Positions 1-12,150 of a stretch of 64,000 nt of DNA are shown here, piece after piece. The DNA is from Xenoacremonium recifei. Taxonomy: Eukaryota; Ascomycota; Sordariomycetes; Hypocreales; Nectriaceae. Position 1 is the first letter of the stretch. Each line of letters begins with the position of its first letter. The stretch spans positions 62,001-126,000 of the forward strand of contig WOFQ01000022.1 in the NCBI GenBank assembly GCA_012184525.1, in the 5' to 3' direction. Below the pieces are notes generated by a model. The model saw nothing but the letters and a program-made list of their open reading frames with translations, had not been told where the DNA came from and ran no database searches. Both the position numbers and the translations under genes were made by a program.

Positions 1-3000
1 TTGGGGTGTTTATGCACCAGTGCATCGATGTAATTGCAAAGCTGGACATAACATCTCTTCGAACCGAGACCATGTCGATACACATTCTCTGCGATTTTGT
101 CTCCGAAGATGACATCTAAAGGATCACGAGGTCCACCAAGCATTTCATTCATTGCTTGGCCGACGGCCATGATGAGAGTGCCTTCTGGGGTTCCTCTCTT
201 TGAGACCTTCTCTTCCAGTTCCTTGATACTGGAAATTGTCTCTTTTCCGATAGACGACTCTTCCACGTGACGCATCCAAGACAGGTACTTCTTATGATGC
301 CAATCAAGCTGCTCGGCGCTCTCAGCCGTAACAGTGCTCAAATATTGTCGGATGTACGCCAAGCACAATGCTTCGCAATCGACCATCCAGTCCGAGGGGT
401 CATCTCCAGGAGACATCGACAGCCCAAAGGCTTGGGTCGCATCCTCTTTACTCATGAATGTCGGGTCAGGCTTCCACTCGATGTTGAAAGCCCCGTGTTT
501 TGTAGCGTCCGAGGACTCCGTTTCTGTACTTGCGGGCAGAGCCTTGAAGACTAGTCCTGAGGCTTGAACCATCACGTTTCTGGAAGTCGGGTGGAACGCG
601 GTCACGGTGCATTTGGCCTCGTCTCTTCCCTTCACACAAGCTTGGGCTGCCACCTCGTATGAGTCGTGGTTATCTGCTGGACCAGCGGAGATCCAGAGTT
701 CCTCTGCATAGATGGGAACTCTTGTAGGATGCGCCTTGCTCGACTCCAGTACGAAAGGTGCTAGATTAGCGTGGATAACACCATCCAAAGTAGCTGGGTG
801 GACAAGATGATGGTGGATGTACTTGTAAGGCATCCTTTCCTTGATCTTGTCTACCGTGGAATTGACATTGCCGACAATGCAGCGATCGGGACCAGCCCGA
901 ATGTTTGACATGGTCTGAAAGGTCGATCCAAAGTCCAGCCCAGATTCATGAAGCCGCTTGTAGAGTTCCTGAGGGGTGAATTGTGTTTTGCAGCTGCTCT
1001 GAATGAGCTTGAAGTCTTCAAGTTGTTTTGCCAGAGCCAAGACGTCTTCCGACTCCGCCTCATCAGACTGATACTCAGTTTGGATGAAACCTCGGCAGTT
1101 CTCTTTCCAATTTCCGTTTTCAACGGTGAAGAGCTGGAACTCGTTCCAAGTTGAGCTTCCTGGAAGGCTGGTCTCTCGATGTGGTCGCATGCAGAACTGG
1201 GATTCCACGCCCTCAGCCTCGTCTAGCACCGCCAAAGCTGAGTGAAAAGACACATCCTTGAACCGGAATCCCTTCATAATTTTGCTCGGGTCTGCCATCT
1301 GGCGACTAGCCTCAACCGCCATAACTAGCATGCCTGCAGCAGGGTAAAGAACGTCCCCCGACACTTTGTGGTCTTCGATCCAGGGATTCTCCGAGATACG
1401 GATATAATTGTGCCAAACCGCGTTGACTGGGTTCCAATCCAAAGAGGGTGCTCCCAGTAGTTCATGTCGCCCAACTGACCGCAGACGGAAGTCTCTGCTT
1501 CGTTTGCTCTCGGCCCAGTATTGCTTTGAATGGTTGAATGGGTAAGCGGGAAGATCTGTCAGCATGAGTGGCTTATGTGAAGCCCAGTCACCGTTCTCGT
1601 TGATTGTCTGCAAGTCGATATCATAGCCGCGACAGAATAGCGATCCCGCTGCTTCCAACGCTGACATTACGCCTGGGGTGTTACGCTTGAGCACGGAATG
1701 GTACTCGACGGTGGACTTTTGTGCTTTCTTAGCAATGTTGATGAAGGGACCTTTCAAAGCACTGTGAGGCCCGATCTCCAAGACATCAGTAATAATCGAC
1801 AGCGCTGGCTCCTGATTTCCGTTCGCTGATGCTCCATCTGAAGATCCATCGAGCAACTGCGTTACAGACTCGCAGAATCTCACAGGGGAGACGAGATTCT
1901 GGACCCAGTACGATGGATCCCGGAGTTTGTCGTTGGAGACAGTCGTTCCCAAGACCGAAGAGCAGAATCGAGGTTTGAAAGGCAACTTCTTGGTGCCTGG
2001 CTCAAGTTCACCCATCAATTTGAGGTATTCGTCCGCCATTGCTTTCATATACTGAGAATGATAAGCAATCTTAACGTTGAGTCGGCGAGCAAAGATTTTG
2101 TCGGCGCTCAACATCTCCACGAGGGCATCAATCTTGGCAGAGTCACCGCTAACGGTGTGACTGTTCCAGCTATTCATGCAAGCAATCTCGAGGGTTCCCC
2201 CGCCGCTTTGCTCATTAATCTTGGCAATGCTCGTTTTCGTTGCCTCAAGGTCAAGTCCGACAGCGGCCATACCTGTCTTGGGGCCTGTTTCAGAATCGCA
2301 GAGTCTTGCACTCAACTTTCCGCGATAATAAGCAACCTTCCACGCTGCTTCTTGTGATATCGCGCCGGCAGCGTACGCAGCCGCAACTTCGCCGGATGAA
2401 TGGCCCGTGATGGCGTGAGCGTAAATATTCCAAGTAGCCAGAAGGTCAACCAAAGCCACCTGGAGCGCAGTGCAAATTGGTTGGCAATACTCAGGATCGT
2501 CGATCTTGGAAGCACCACCATCTTTGGAAAGTTCATCTGAGACCAGTCAGTAATCTGCAAACACTGCATGAGCTCCCTCAATTACTTACATGTCAGAGAC
2601 CAACCACATCCCAAGTTGTTCAAGTACCGATCAGCTGCAAAGACACTCTGCTGAAAGACGGGGTACGCCATTAAGTCCACTCCCATGGCTGGCCATTGTG
2701 CTCCTTGCCCGGTGAAAATGAAAGCCAACTTGGGTTCCGCTTTCGTTCGGACTGGTGTATCAACGGTACTCCAGGCATCTTGAACCTGGGAGAGATTCTT
2801 CGCTAGACTGAAACTTCTCCAGGAATGATGCGTTCTTCGGGACGTCAGAGTATTGCTGAGGTCTCTCAAAAGCTGATTCTCTGCCGATTGTGCGATATGT
2901 TGGAGATTCTTAGGGGTAATGTACTGGTTCAGCACCTCCTTCACACGGGCAACGCCGTCCTGATCATGCGATGACAAGGGAATCAACTGAGGAGTTCTTG

Positions 3001-4695
3001 GATCGCTATTGTTATCGTCGTGTCGTCCATTAGCACCATTCGTCCCGTTTGTTCCGTTTGTTCCGTTTTCGGGAATGAGTTGAGGCCCCTTTGCTTCCGC
3101 TTCTCCTTCATTCCCAGGGTTAGCTTTCTATGGTTCTGCATTAAATTAAAGCTATAATAGCTTACCATTAAGTGCAACCTGCAAGTGCTGGGGTATCTTA
3201 GGGTAGATGACAGTTCGGTGCTTGCCGAGAAGATGGTACTTCTGCAGGAAATTGCAGGCATCATCCATGACAACGTGCGCATTGCTACCTCCGATGCCAA
3301 ATGAGTTGATCGACATCCGCCGGATCCCAGTCTGGGGCCAGACGGTTGGCTCGGTCGGAAACTTGAGGTTCCAGGATTCTTCAATTTTGGGGTTGGCCTT
3401 CTCAAACCACATATTCGGCGGGATAACACCTTGTTCGAGCGTAAAAACGCCCTTAATCATAGCAGCTACGCCAGCAGCACCCTCAAGATGCCCGACATTG
3501 CTCTTCAGCGCTCCAACGTACAGTGGCTCTTCTGGGGATCGGTATGGACTGAAGATCTCGCCGATAGCGCTAGCTTCGATGGGGTCACCAACAGGGGTGC
3601 CAGTGCCATGGGCCTCAAAGAATCGTGTCAGGGAGGGGTCCAAGCCTGCCCTGTTGTACACATGTCTGATAAGCTGTGCTTGAGCTGCCCTAGTGGGTTG
3701 TGTGATGCCGGGTGATCGTCCATCCTGGTTAGTTGAGGAGTTTCTTATGACAGCACGAATGACATCGCCATCTCGAATGGCATCAGACACGCGCTTCAAA
3801 ACCAAGACTCCGAAACCCTCTCCTCTAGCATACCCGTTGCCCCTGTGATCAAAACTGTACGACTTGCCATCAGGCCCAAGAACTCCCGCAGCACCCAGCT
3901 TCAGGGTCATCTCGGGCGACAAGATGAGATTGCAACCTCCAACGACAGCCTGCCGAACTTTAGCTCCTCTTCTATTAGGACTTCTCGGTTGTAGAACTCA
4001 CCATAGAGATTTCCCGCAACTTCAGACTCATGCAGGCCTCGTGGGCTGCAACTAGACTACTTGAGCAAGCAGTATCGATGGTGATACTGGGTCCTCGGAA
4101 ATCAAAGAACCATGAAACTCTGTTGCTCAACATGCTTGCTACCGTGCCTGTTGCCGCATATTTCGACGGCATATCCAGATCTTTAACAGTGATTTCATTA
4201 TAGTCGGCCGTAAAACATCCCACGTACACGCCGGTTTGCGAACCAGCAACAGCCGTGAGCGGAAGGCCCGCTATCTTCAGTCAGTATCAGTGCTTACGTT
4301 GATGGAAATGGCAGAACCGACCATTTTCGAGGGCTTTATAGACAGATTCTAGCATTCCCCTCTGCTGGGGATCCATGCTACGGGCCTCTGCGGGTGTTAT
4401 TGAAAAGAAGGGTGCGTCAAACGCGGCAATATTGTCTTTCAAGTAATGGCCACATCGTGCCCGAGTCTGTAGTAGCAAAATGTTAGTTCATCGAGGCAAT
4501 TCCTGTTTGTCCAGCACTTACAGAGCCACTCCTCTCGCCGTCAGGATGCCAAAATGCCTCGGCATTGTACCGGTCTTGGGGCACTTCGGTTCTGGCGGAT
4601 CTCCTGGCTACAAGAGACTCATAGAATCTCTCCGCGGTGTCACCCTCCCCAGGAAATTTGGCATCGAGCCCGATGATTGCGATGGGCTCGTCCAT
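1..4695 (-). CDS. Highly reducing polyketide synthase, N-terminal part (KS-AT-DH), runs off left edge
   Basis: Iterative type I polyketide synthase that would build a reduced polyketide in the cytosol. Reading down the minus strand: the KS begins with PIAIIG right after the start, carries the active-site DTACSSS (about 4060), EAHGTGT (about 3615) and SNVGHLEG (about 3500); the AT has FTGQGAQW (about 2710) and GHSSGE (about 2400); the DH has the H-x3-G-x4-P motif (HKVSGDVLYP, about 1350) and LDGVIHA (about 790). The open frame leaves the window just after the DH, where a methyltransferase domain usually starts in this family. Four to five short introns sit before 2530, including 4521-4467 and the one ending near 2530 (GT..TACTGAC..CAG). 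A linker between KS and AT contains NGTNGTNGTNGANG. The start at 4695 places the KS at the usual position. MT, ER, KR and ACP domains beyond the edge are only inferred. Product unknown. Confidence 0.95.
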
Positions 4696-6111
4696 CTGGA
4701 AGCAAGAAGTGTTGAACTACAAACAATGACGCTACTGAATGGGTATCTAGAGAGGAGTAAACGGGTATATAGTATTCACCCCTCAACACCATGGGGCCCG
4801 GATCATCCAAGTACATAAGCCAACATCCTTCGCAGCTATCTACTGAACATGCGGGGTTTCTGTCCAAGACAACGCATCATGCGACGACACTCATGCATCC
4901 CGACTGGAGCCAAATGCTGTTGGTGATGACAACTCGCAGACATTGCTTGCTACACGAGTCCAAAGCCCATCCTAGTGAGTCCGGACGAGCAGGGGTTGCA
5001 CAGTTCGCCATAGTAGATATACTGTACCCGTATCGGCGCCATCTGAACTGACCAAAGAGACTTATCGTCCCAGCGTGGGCAAAGTTGATCCTCAGCTGGT
5101 GCTACATCCGTAGACCTGCAGAAGAGCATCGACATACATTAGTCTCGGGTCCGTCTCCTAAGGGCCGCACTCCATGTTCGTCAGATGATGTTAAGGGCCC
5201 GTCCCGGTCCCAGGACAAGCAGCCGGGTTTTCCTTCATGGGGGGCAGTCCGGCCGGCTCGTTCACGATGGGCCCCGATCCTTGTGCGGGCCGAAACGCTT
5301 CAGATAACGCGGAGGATTTAATCGAGATTGAGGGGGCTGGACACTGGAATTCGGGGACAATTGCGAAACAGAACCGAGGCGCTCTGATATCATAGGAAGA
5401 GCCGAGCAGAACTCAAAGACGGGACTAAGAAACACCGGCCCGCGATAAAGAGCTGTTGGGTGCTTCGCTCTCGGCAATTGACTTGTCACTCCCAGGTCCT
5501 GAGCCCGAAGCGGACAAACGTCCTGGGCTGGACCGCTGGTTCGACACTAGGCGGGCCAGGGGTGGCAAGGGCCAGTTGCAGCAGAGAACGGTGAGACTAA
5601 GCCCGGGCTGAGATGCCAAAAGCAAAGACAACTCCTCTCTCCAGGGCGAAAAAGCGTTTGCGCACAGCGCTCGTCAACCTCCAGACCACGCCACGGACCC
5701 AGACAAGCTCCGCTCCATTTCCTCCCAGCGGAGTCTCGCCTGGGATACGCAGCCAACGAGCGAGAGCTGTCACGTAGGCGAGCCCGCGCTGATCTCTTCA
5801 GAGACGGCGAACGAGGCCCAGGGGCAGCGGGCCCCCTTTTTGGATCTTTCGGGGGGCCGCACACGATGGAGGTAGGGAGTTTTAGGCGGCGGGAGGAATT
5901 GTAGAAAAGCAACGAGGCCCCAATGGAACCTTCAGGATGTTTCAATATAAACCTCGACCCGGAGCCAACCCCCCCCTTTCCCGTCCCTCTCCATCCTCTC
6001 CTCCGGCCTCCCGCAACCCCACGACGTCCCTCCGCCTGCCGAACGTCGCCCTGCTCTCTTTTCTCTCCCCGAACCCCTCCGCCTGGCCTCTCGGAGCGGC
6101 CCGAAGGGTGA
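4696..6111. promoter_or_regulatory. Divergent intergenic region between the PKS and the LaeA-like gene
   Basis: About 1.4 kb lying upstream of both the PKS (minus) and the LaeA-like gene (plus), so it must hold both promoters. A TATA-like ATATAA lies near 5943, followed by a strongly CT-rich tract from about 5970 to 6090, just before the plus-strand start. CT-rich leaders are common before fungal start codons. The long minus-strand open frame here is GC-rich antisense and was not accepted as a gene. No perfect CGG/CCG palindrome stood out by eye. Confidence 0.5.
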
Positions 6112-8222
6112 ATGGACACACCCAACAAGCGCGGCGGCCCAAGGAGTGGCGGCGGGGCCGGCGATCCGTCAATGAGAGGAGGCCGCTTTGCACAGGCGTC
6201 GACATCGACGCTCACCGCCTCTTCTTCCTCAGGCTACACCCGCAGCATCTCGAGCGATAGCGCGCCGACGCCCGGCACCCCCCCGTTGGCGGGCAGCAGA
6301 CGGTCCGGGGCATGGGACCGGCACTTGCAGCAGTCTGCAGCAGCCAACGCGCGCCGGCCCAGCGAGGATGTGCGCTCGCAGCTATCCCAGCCCAGCTCCC
6401 TGGTGCGGGAGAGCTCTGGTGGCAGCGTGAGCTTCGATGGCGACAGTGGCATGCAGCAGGTGGCGAGTATCACCGAGGACGATGAGAGCACCACGGCCAG
6501 CACCATGTGGCCCAAGGAGGACTCCTCCTCGTCGGACGAGGCAACCTATGCGCGGCCATTGGAACGGTAGGCGACCTTGCTGGCGGCCCTCCCTGGATGT
6601 CTCGGAGTTTTTGTTGTCTCTCGGCTGTGGTGTTCTCTCACTCAGCTCGGACAGGGGTTGTTTCTCGCCAAAGGATCCGGATGCTGACCCCTCGCTCGTC
6701 ATCCAGGTCGAACACCAAGTCCGCGACGTCCCGCTCGAAGCGATTCTTCCGCTCGCTGGTCAAGAAGTTCACCAAGACTGCCAACCGTAAGTCCTTCAGT
6801 CCCAATTAGGGAAGAGATTGTTGACCAGCTGTCATCCCAGGTTACGGGTCCTTCGCCAACAGCCAGGTTCGTCACTTCGTCCCAATTTACGGAGGCTAGA
6901 GCGCGCATGCCTCGCTTCCCGTCATCAAGCTAACTTGACATCTTCTGCGATCCAGGAAGAACAAGACCGAAATGGTATGGCTGCCCGCCGTTCCCCCGCG
7001 CTTGCGCCATCGCCGTCTCTTTTAGTCTGTTGCTGACCGAGCCTAGTGATCCAACACCAGGTCATCTCAGAGGTCTTTGAGGGCCGCCTTCACCTGGCCC
7101 CGATATCTCGACCCAAGAAAGTGCTCGATGTCGGTACAGGGCCGGGCCTGTGGGCTCTGGTACGTAGCATTTATTGATGACTCGTGATCCTCGCTCCTCA
7201 TCCAATACTAACCCGGCGTCTAGGAGTTCGGCAAGTTACCCATGCTGCAGAAATGGCTCTTCGGGAAGCTAATCGTTGGCGACTAACTAGCCCAGAAGAA
7301 TGCCAACAGTCTCGTGCTAGGTATTGACATCGACCCGGTGCGGCCGCCGTACACGGTACCAAACTGCAAGTTTGCGGTGATGGACGCCACGGATGACTGG
7401 AATCTTGAGACTCGGTTCGACTTCGTCCACGTCCGGATGCTGGGCGACATCCAAGACAAGCCCCGCCTCATCCAGTCCATCTGGAACCAACTCAATCCCG
7501 GAGGATGGGTCGAGTTCACGGAGTGGATAGTTCACCTGCAGTCGCCGAACCATTCACTGGATGGGACGGCGTTCCGCAGATGGAACAATCTCTTACGTGA
7601 AGGCGAGTCTCCATTCTGGCATTGCCCGGTTCCCCTCCAAAGTTCCCAGCATCATGCTAATGCCGCAGCAGGTCTCGCAAACCTTGGAAGCTCAATCTAC
7701 TACCCGGTAGCCTACAAGCCGCTTCTGCAGAAGGGCGGGTTCGAGCGCATTGTTGAAACCCGGAACGGCGCAATCACGAACCCTTGTTATCCCGGAAAGC
7801 AGCTCCAGCGCGTTGGCAGCATGATGATTGCCAACTGGAAGGCCGTCCTGGAACCCCTGACTCTCCCCGTATTCACCACGGCCCTCGGCTGGACCCCAGA
7901 GCAGGTCAAGGCGCTGCTGATTGAGGTTAAGAAGGAGCTGTCAGACACGCGATACCACTCCTTCATGACATTGTGAGATCTTACCTATCCCCTCGCTTCT
8001 CCACGCTTCTTCAACCCCTCTTTGGCTCCCCTCCACAGTAACCACTGGACTAACACAGCCCCAAGGATCACGGTGTACGCGCGCAAGCCCTCTGATGGAT
8101 CGTCGTCGTTATCATCGGCCTCTGTCTCGGCCTCGGAATCCGTCGCCTCTCTACCAACCACCGGGTCCGGCCAACCACCGCTCCCGCCGCCGCCTCCGCT
8201 GCCATCATCGACATCTACTTGA
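6112..8222 (+). CDS. LaeA-like SAM-dependent methyltransferase
   Basis: Class I methyltransferase of the LaeA/Llm type, a family linked to global control of secondary metabolism and development in filamentous fungi. The N-terminal 150 residues are a Ser/Thr-rich disordered stretch. After a basic segment (SKRFFRSLVKKF) comes the SAM-binding motif I VLDVGTGPGLWALEF (about 7118-7230), then GIDIDPVRPP, FDFVHVRMLGDI and LNPGGWVEF, all typical of LaeA relatives. The protein ends LITVYARKP followed by a Ser/Pro-rich tail with a run of prolines. About seven introns are needed; two appear to use GC donors (7231-7290 and 7603-7671). The start ATG at 6112 opens the only frame that joins to the later exons. 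It sits divergently next to the PKS, so a local regulatory role is plausible but not shown. It is a paralogue-like family member rather than a certain LaeA orthologue. Confidence 0.85.
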
Positions 8223-8846
8223 GGGTCCTCAGCCATGACCCAAAAACGACTCATCGGCAGATTGCACGCACCAATTACTGCATCTGTCTAGCTGCATCTC
8301 TCGTCCCAGCAGGGATCCCCGCGCATTGGTGCATCTGTTCACAACCAACAACCAACAACCAACAAGGTTGATCCGTCCTCATTATCTTTGTGATAAATTA
8401 AGGGCCTCGAGCCACGCCTCATGCTTGCAGCTGCATTGCATCTGCCTGCATGATCTAAAGTGCCATGCCGGGAATACCCCCCGTGGCGTCCGGGGCGGCT
8501 ACACGTCCTGCTAGTTACTGCTCTAATGCATCGATAGGACCAACCAACTGTGCTTCAGCACACACCTGGTTCTCGCCGAAGCAAACATGTTCAAGGATCG
8601 ACATGACAACATGCCACGAATACAGGGTACTCTTCCCTAGCTGCATATGACTGAATCCGCTTTCAACGTGCACTGTGTACATTCAACCCCCCCGGACGAG
8701 CTGCGGATGCGTTGGCGACGGCGACATGGAGCATGACGCCTGGTGTAGTGATAAGCCATAAGCCTCGGTCTCCCAGCATCGCCTCTGAAGAAGGGTATCT
8801 GCCGATTCCCACATCGTCAGCGCACTCATACAGCGCATCTCTCATC
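8223..8846 (+). other. Intergenic region with short (CAACCAA)n repeat
   Basis: Lies between the LaeA-like gene and the downstream methyltransferase and should hold the latter's promoter. A short tandem repeat of the 7-mer CAACCAA runs from about 8341 to 8365. The frame of the next gene stays open upstream of its ATG, but only from a TTG, so nothing else here is coding on present evidence. Confidence 0.4.
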
Positions 8847-9587
8847 ATGGCGTCTACTCAGCCTGGAAACCGGAACTATGCCACCGTCTACTCGCGGTCG
8901 TTCCTCTCCATCTTCTATGACAACTATGTCCTTGGTTTCAACATGAGGTTTATCTGGGGATGCCCGACCAGCTCGGTGCTCGTCCCCTTCTTCTGCGAGA
9001 ACTTCTCAAGGAACCACCTCGACTGTGGCGTTGCTACGGGGTACTTCCCAGCTGTAGCATTGGACCGTGCCTTCAGGAAGCACAGCAAGCAAAGCCTCAC
9101 GCTACTAGACCTCAACCCCAACCCCCTACGCGCAGCCCAAGCTCGAGTCCTGTCCAAATCTACTGCCACAGTGGTTCAGTGCGTAGAGGCCGATGTGACC
9201 GAGCCTCCGCCCAAAGCCCTGGACGGCAAGAAGTTCGACTCAATCTCCATGTTCAACCTTTTCCATTGTATGCCCGGAGGTAAAGACAAGCTCAAGGCTA
9301 TCGGAACATTCAAGGAGATGCTTGCAGACAATGGTGTCCTCTCCGGCTGCACCGTCTTGGGACCTAAACACTCCCCAAGCTTCATCACCACATTGTATCT
9401 GAGATGGTACAATTGGTGGGGTGTGTTCAACAACTGGACAGACACACGTGAAGATATTCAGGAAGCCCTTGATCAGGCCTTTGAGGAGGTTGAGACGTAT
9501 CTCGTGGGGATAACCCTACTTTTCTGGGCGCGGAAGCCGCGGAAGAACACCTCAGAGGTCCTGATCCCGTTGGAGGACTCAGTCTGA
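8847..9587 (+). CDS. Class I SAM-dependent small-molecule methyltransferase
   Basis: Single-exon protein of about 246 residues. It resembles stand-alone methyltransferases often found in fungal polyketide gene clusters. Visible features are an N-terminal FYDNYVLGFNMRFIWGCP segment, the glycine-rich motif I as HLDCGVATGYFP, an acidic motif II as LTLLDLNPNPL, VVQCVEADVTEP, and FDSISMFNLFHCMPG, consistent with binding SAM. The start at 8847 is the first ATG in the frame; the longer frame opens only with a TTG at 8712. Its position near the PKS suggests O- or C-methylation of the polyketide product; substrate and chemistry are inference. Confidence 0.85.
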   Translation: MASTQPGNRNYATVYSRSFLSIFYDNYVLGFNMRFIWGCPTSSVLVPFFCENFSRNHLDCGVATGYFPAVALDRAFRKHSKQSLTLLDLNPNPLRAAQARVLSKSTATVVQCVEADVTEPPPKALDGKKFDSISMFNLFHCMPGGKDKLKAIGTFKEMLADNGVLSGCTVLGPKHSPSFITTLYLRWYNWWGVFNNWTDTREDIQEALDQAFEEVETYLVGITLLFWARKPRKNTSEVLIPLEDSV

Positions 9588-10718
9588 TGGTGTGATGTTA
9601 CGGGGGAAGGGAATGCGGGTAAACCCAAGACCGAACAACACGACGCAGTTTTTACGTCAATCATCCTGGAATTTGAGATGACCAGCAGGAATTCATGGTT
9701 GCTTTTTAGTTTAAAAATAATGATAGCGTGCCAATTTCGTGCCATCCAACAGAAAATCGTGACTCTATAAGCCGAACTAGCCTAACATCGTGTCGCTATC
9801 ATCCAGCTCGACAATTCGGCGAAGAAATGACGCCCCCTCACCGGTAAATCCATGGTAATCCCAAACCCTTGCGAGCGTTTGCCTCTTGTCTCTTGTCTCA
9901 CTTTAAAACAAAATAGGTCACCTTAGGACATGCCGAACCAACAAATCGACCCCCCTGTCACGGCAAATCCAGCTGAGCTCTTCCCCGTCCCCTGCACGCT
10001 GTGCCGCAAGACTAACACTTTTGCCATTGCCAACTGTTCGCAACCAACAACTCCCCCACGTACTTGTAGCTTACGTGTCCATTGACAAGACTCGCAATGT
10101 GCTCTCTTCAACAGGAAACGCCACCAAGAACTTGCTCCTTGCGAAGGCTTCCTTGTCTAATCACTCCTTATGGTTGGGCTCGGTACTCTAACAGTTGTTG
10201 TTTTGAATTGATGGTGTATTACGACACGTAAAGGCAACAAAACACCGGTTTCAACCCCAGATTCCCGAATGCAATGAGCAGATGATTCGGCCTTGAGAGT
10301 CCGTACAGTAATAAGTAAGAGATAAGGAATTGACACTTGGCAAGGTATTCCCAACGGTCTTCAAACTCAATATGAATAAAAGCGCTGTGTTCCTATTGCG
10401 GGATGGTATCATGGTGATACGATCTTGCAAAGAACCGTCAGGATCAGTACAGGGTAGGCCGGATTTCCGGGTTCAAACAGCTCAGAGTATCTGCCACGAA
10501 TTCCATCAAAAGAATTGATGAATATATATTTCCAGGGCCAAACCTTCTCTTCGTGTTGAATGGGATTGAAACTCCTACGAAAAATGATTAATGTACAAGC
10601 CGGCTAGAACAGGCGCACTGCCAGTACGAGTCATGGTGACAGTTGTCAGAGCTATCTCTCATATGGAAGTGCCATATGCAAGTTGCCTTTTCCACCAGTA
10701 ATCTCGTACCAACACATA
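9588..10718. other. Intergenic region, no gene seen
   Basis: About 1.1 kb between the 3' end of the methyltransferase and the 3' end of the decayed acetyltransferase, which converge on it. Only short unsupported open frames are present. I see no RNA gene or strong repeat. Confidence 0.4.
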
Positions 10719-12150
10719 TCACAGGCTCGCAAGTTGGGCCAGCCACCTTTCCAGATCAGCCATGATGTTCCCCCGAAACTCTCATCAACAGCGCAGTCCG
10801 GCCAGTTGGCGCTGACACACATCCCCTGGCCAGCGACGCTGACTGGGGCAAACTCGATGGCGGCGGCAGGAATCTCGGCGCTCAGGCCAAACTGCGCTCA
10901 ATCAATTGACCACTGGCTATCATCGGCCTTGGCCGTGGTGTTGCTCAGCCTTGTTGAGCTACCGTCCAGGACACCGATATTGGCCACTAGCCACGTGGAT
11001 TGGCGTTTCCTTTTCGCCATGTCGCCTATCGTCTTCTGCCAGTCTATGACGTACTTGAACAATCCGACAATGTCGTTTCGCAGACCGCCTTCCACATTGT
11101 CCACTATCTCCTGTCGGTTTTCTGCAGATGCAGCCCAGAGTTCGCGTTGGAGGTCGGCGGACAAATCTCTTCCGTCACTGGCAACCGCTGGGAGCTTAGA
11201 AGGGTACGTGCCACCAGCTCGGGCTCGTATCGATGGAGGCACTGGGTCACATAATTTCCCACTGCTCTCTCGGACCGATCCCACAGAGCGTCCGATCGGG
11301 CTGGAGGCAGATTCCGGCGGTGATCTACGACGGTAGAGCTCTGGAAGGCCGGGGCGACCTTGCTGTCGAGGCGTGATGAGAAGGCGATCAGTCCTAATCC
11401 GTTCAGCAGGCCCGTGATGGTAGTCTTGTTCTGTCAGCAGAGGGCCAGGATAGTATGATTGGATCGTTATTCACGCAAAATGTCCGGTACTGGGTTTTAT
11501 ACGGAGAGATGTGGTTCAGGCACCAGATAGCCCAGGATACGTCGCGATTGAGGAACTGTGGTCGGGTCTCCTCCCATAATGCCTTGGAAAGGAACTTGAG
11601 ATTTACTGGAAGACCCTTTAGGATTTCGAGGGGAAGTGGGAGCAAAGGAGGGTCTTTCGGTAGGGTAAGAACATCGCCATCCAAGCCCTCCCGTTCGCAC
11701 GCTCCGTTTCCAGCATTGAGAATCTCGAGAAAGTCTTCGCGGAACACCTTAGCGCCTGCGCCGTCAAATTGGGAGTGATTCCAGGTGAGTAGAACCTCCA
11801 TGACAGGAGCGTCCCTTTGCCGAAGTAATGGGTGGTAATCTTCCAACCGGGCCTTAACGGAGACTTCTTGGGAAAAGGTCATCAAGCTGAACGCGAAAAA
11901 TTTCCTGCACCGTTCCTTCAAAATCGACGTATTCTGCGACATCAAGCTATTTAATATGATGCATCAAGTCGAGACTCTGTAGCTGGATCCATGAGGGAAG
12001 GAGTCTTGGACGTGGCATCTAACATCCCGACTTGTAGCATCGGATGTCTCATAATGGTGTCCACGACAGCGACATTGACCACGTCCTTGAGTTGAGCTCG
12101 CGACTCAACAGGTGCGAGACGTGGCGGAATCGTGTAGCGACGCGACGTTA
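10719..12150 (-). pseudogene. Decayed alcohol-acetyltransferase-like gene (AATase family)
   Basis: Remains of an acyl-CoA-dependent acyltransferase of the alcohol acetyltransferase type. Reading the minus strand, recognisable pieces in the right order are RYTIPPRLAPVE, TIMRHPMLQVGMLDATSK, WIQLQSLDLMHHIK, the active-site-like WNHSQFDGAGAKVF (HxxxDG), KTTITGLLNGLGLIAFSSR, RAVGNYVTQCLHRYEPEL, VANIGVLDGSS, and near the end FAPVSVAGQGMCVSANW. They lie in different frames: breaks are visible near 11995, 11860, 11430 and 11205. In-frame stops fall near 11950 (TAG where a Trp would fit, before LDVAEYVDFEG) and 11430 (TGA where an Arg would fit, after ILALC). The usual N-terminus is absent and homology begins where the upstream regulator ends. 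Too many lesions to be explained by introns. If once active it could have acylated the polyketide product; this is inference. Confidence 0.8.

Noticed and set aside
2312..2581. Minus-strand frame overlapping the PKS AT domain
   Set aside because: Out-of-frame shadow; the AT continues in another frame after removing the intron that ends near 2530.
5547..6215. 222-codon minus-strand open frame
   Set aside because: GC-rich, Arg/Gly/Pro-rich antisense of the CT-rich leader and first exon of the LaeA-like gene, with no family resemblance.
10683..11336. 217-codon plus-strand frame
   Set aside because: Antisense of the acetyltransferase remnant; no family resemblance.
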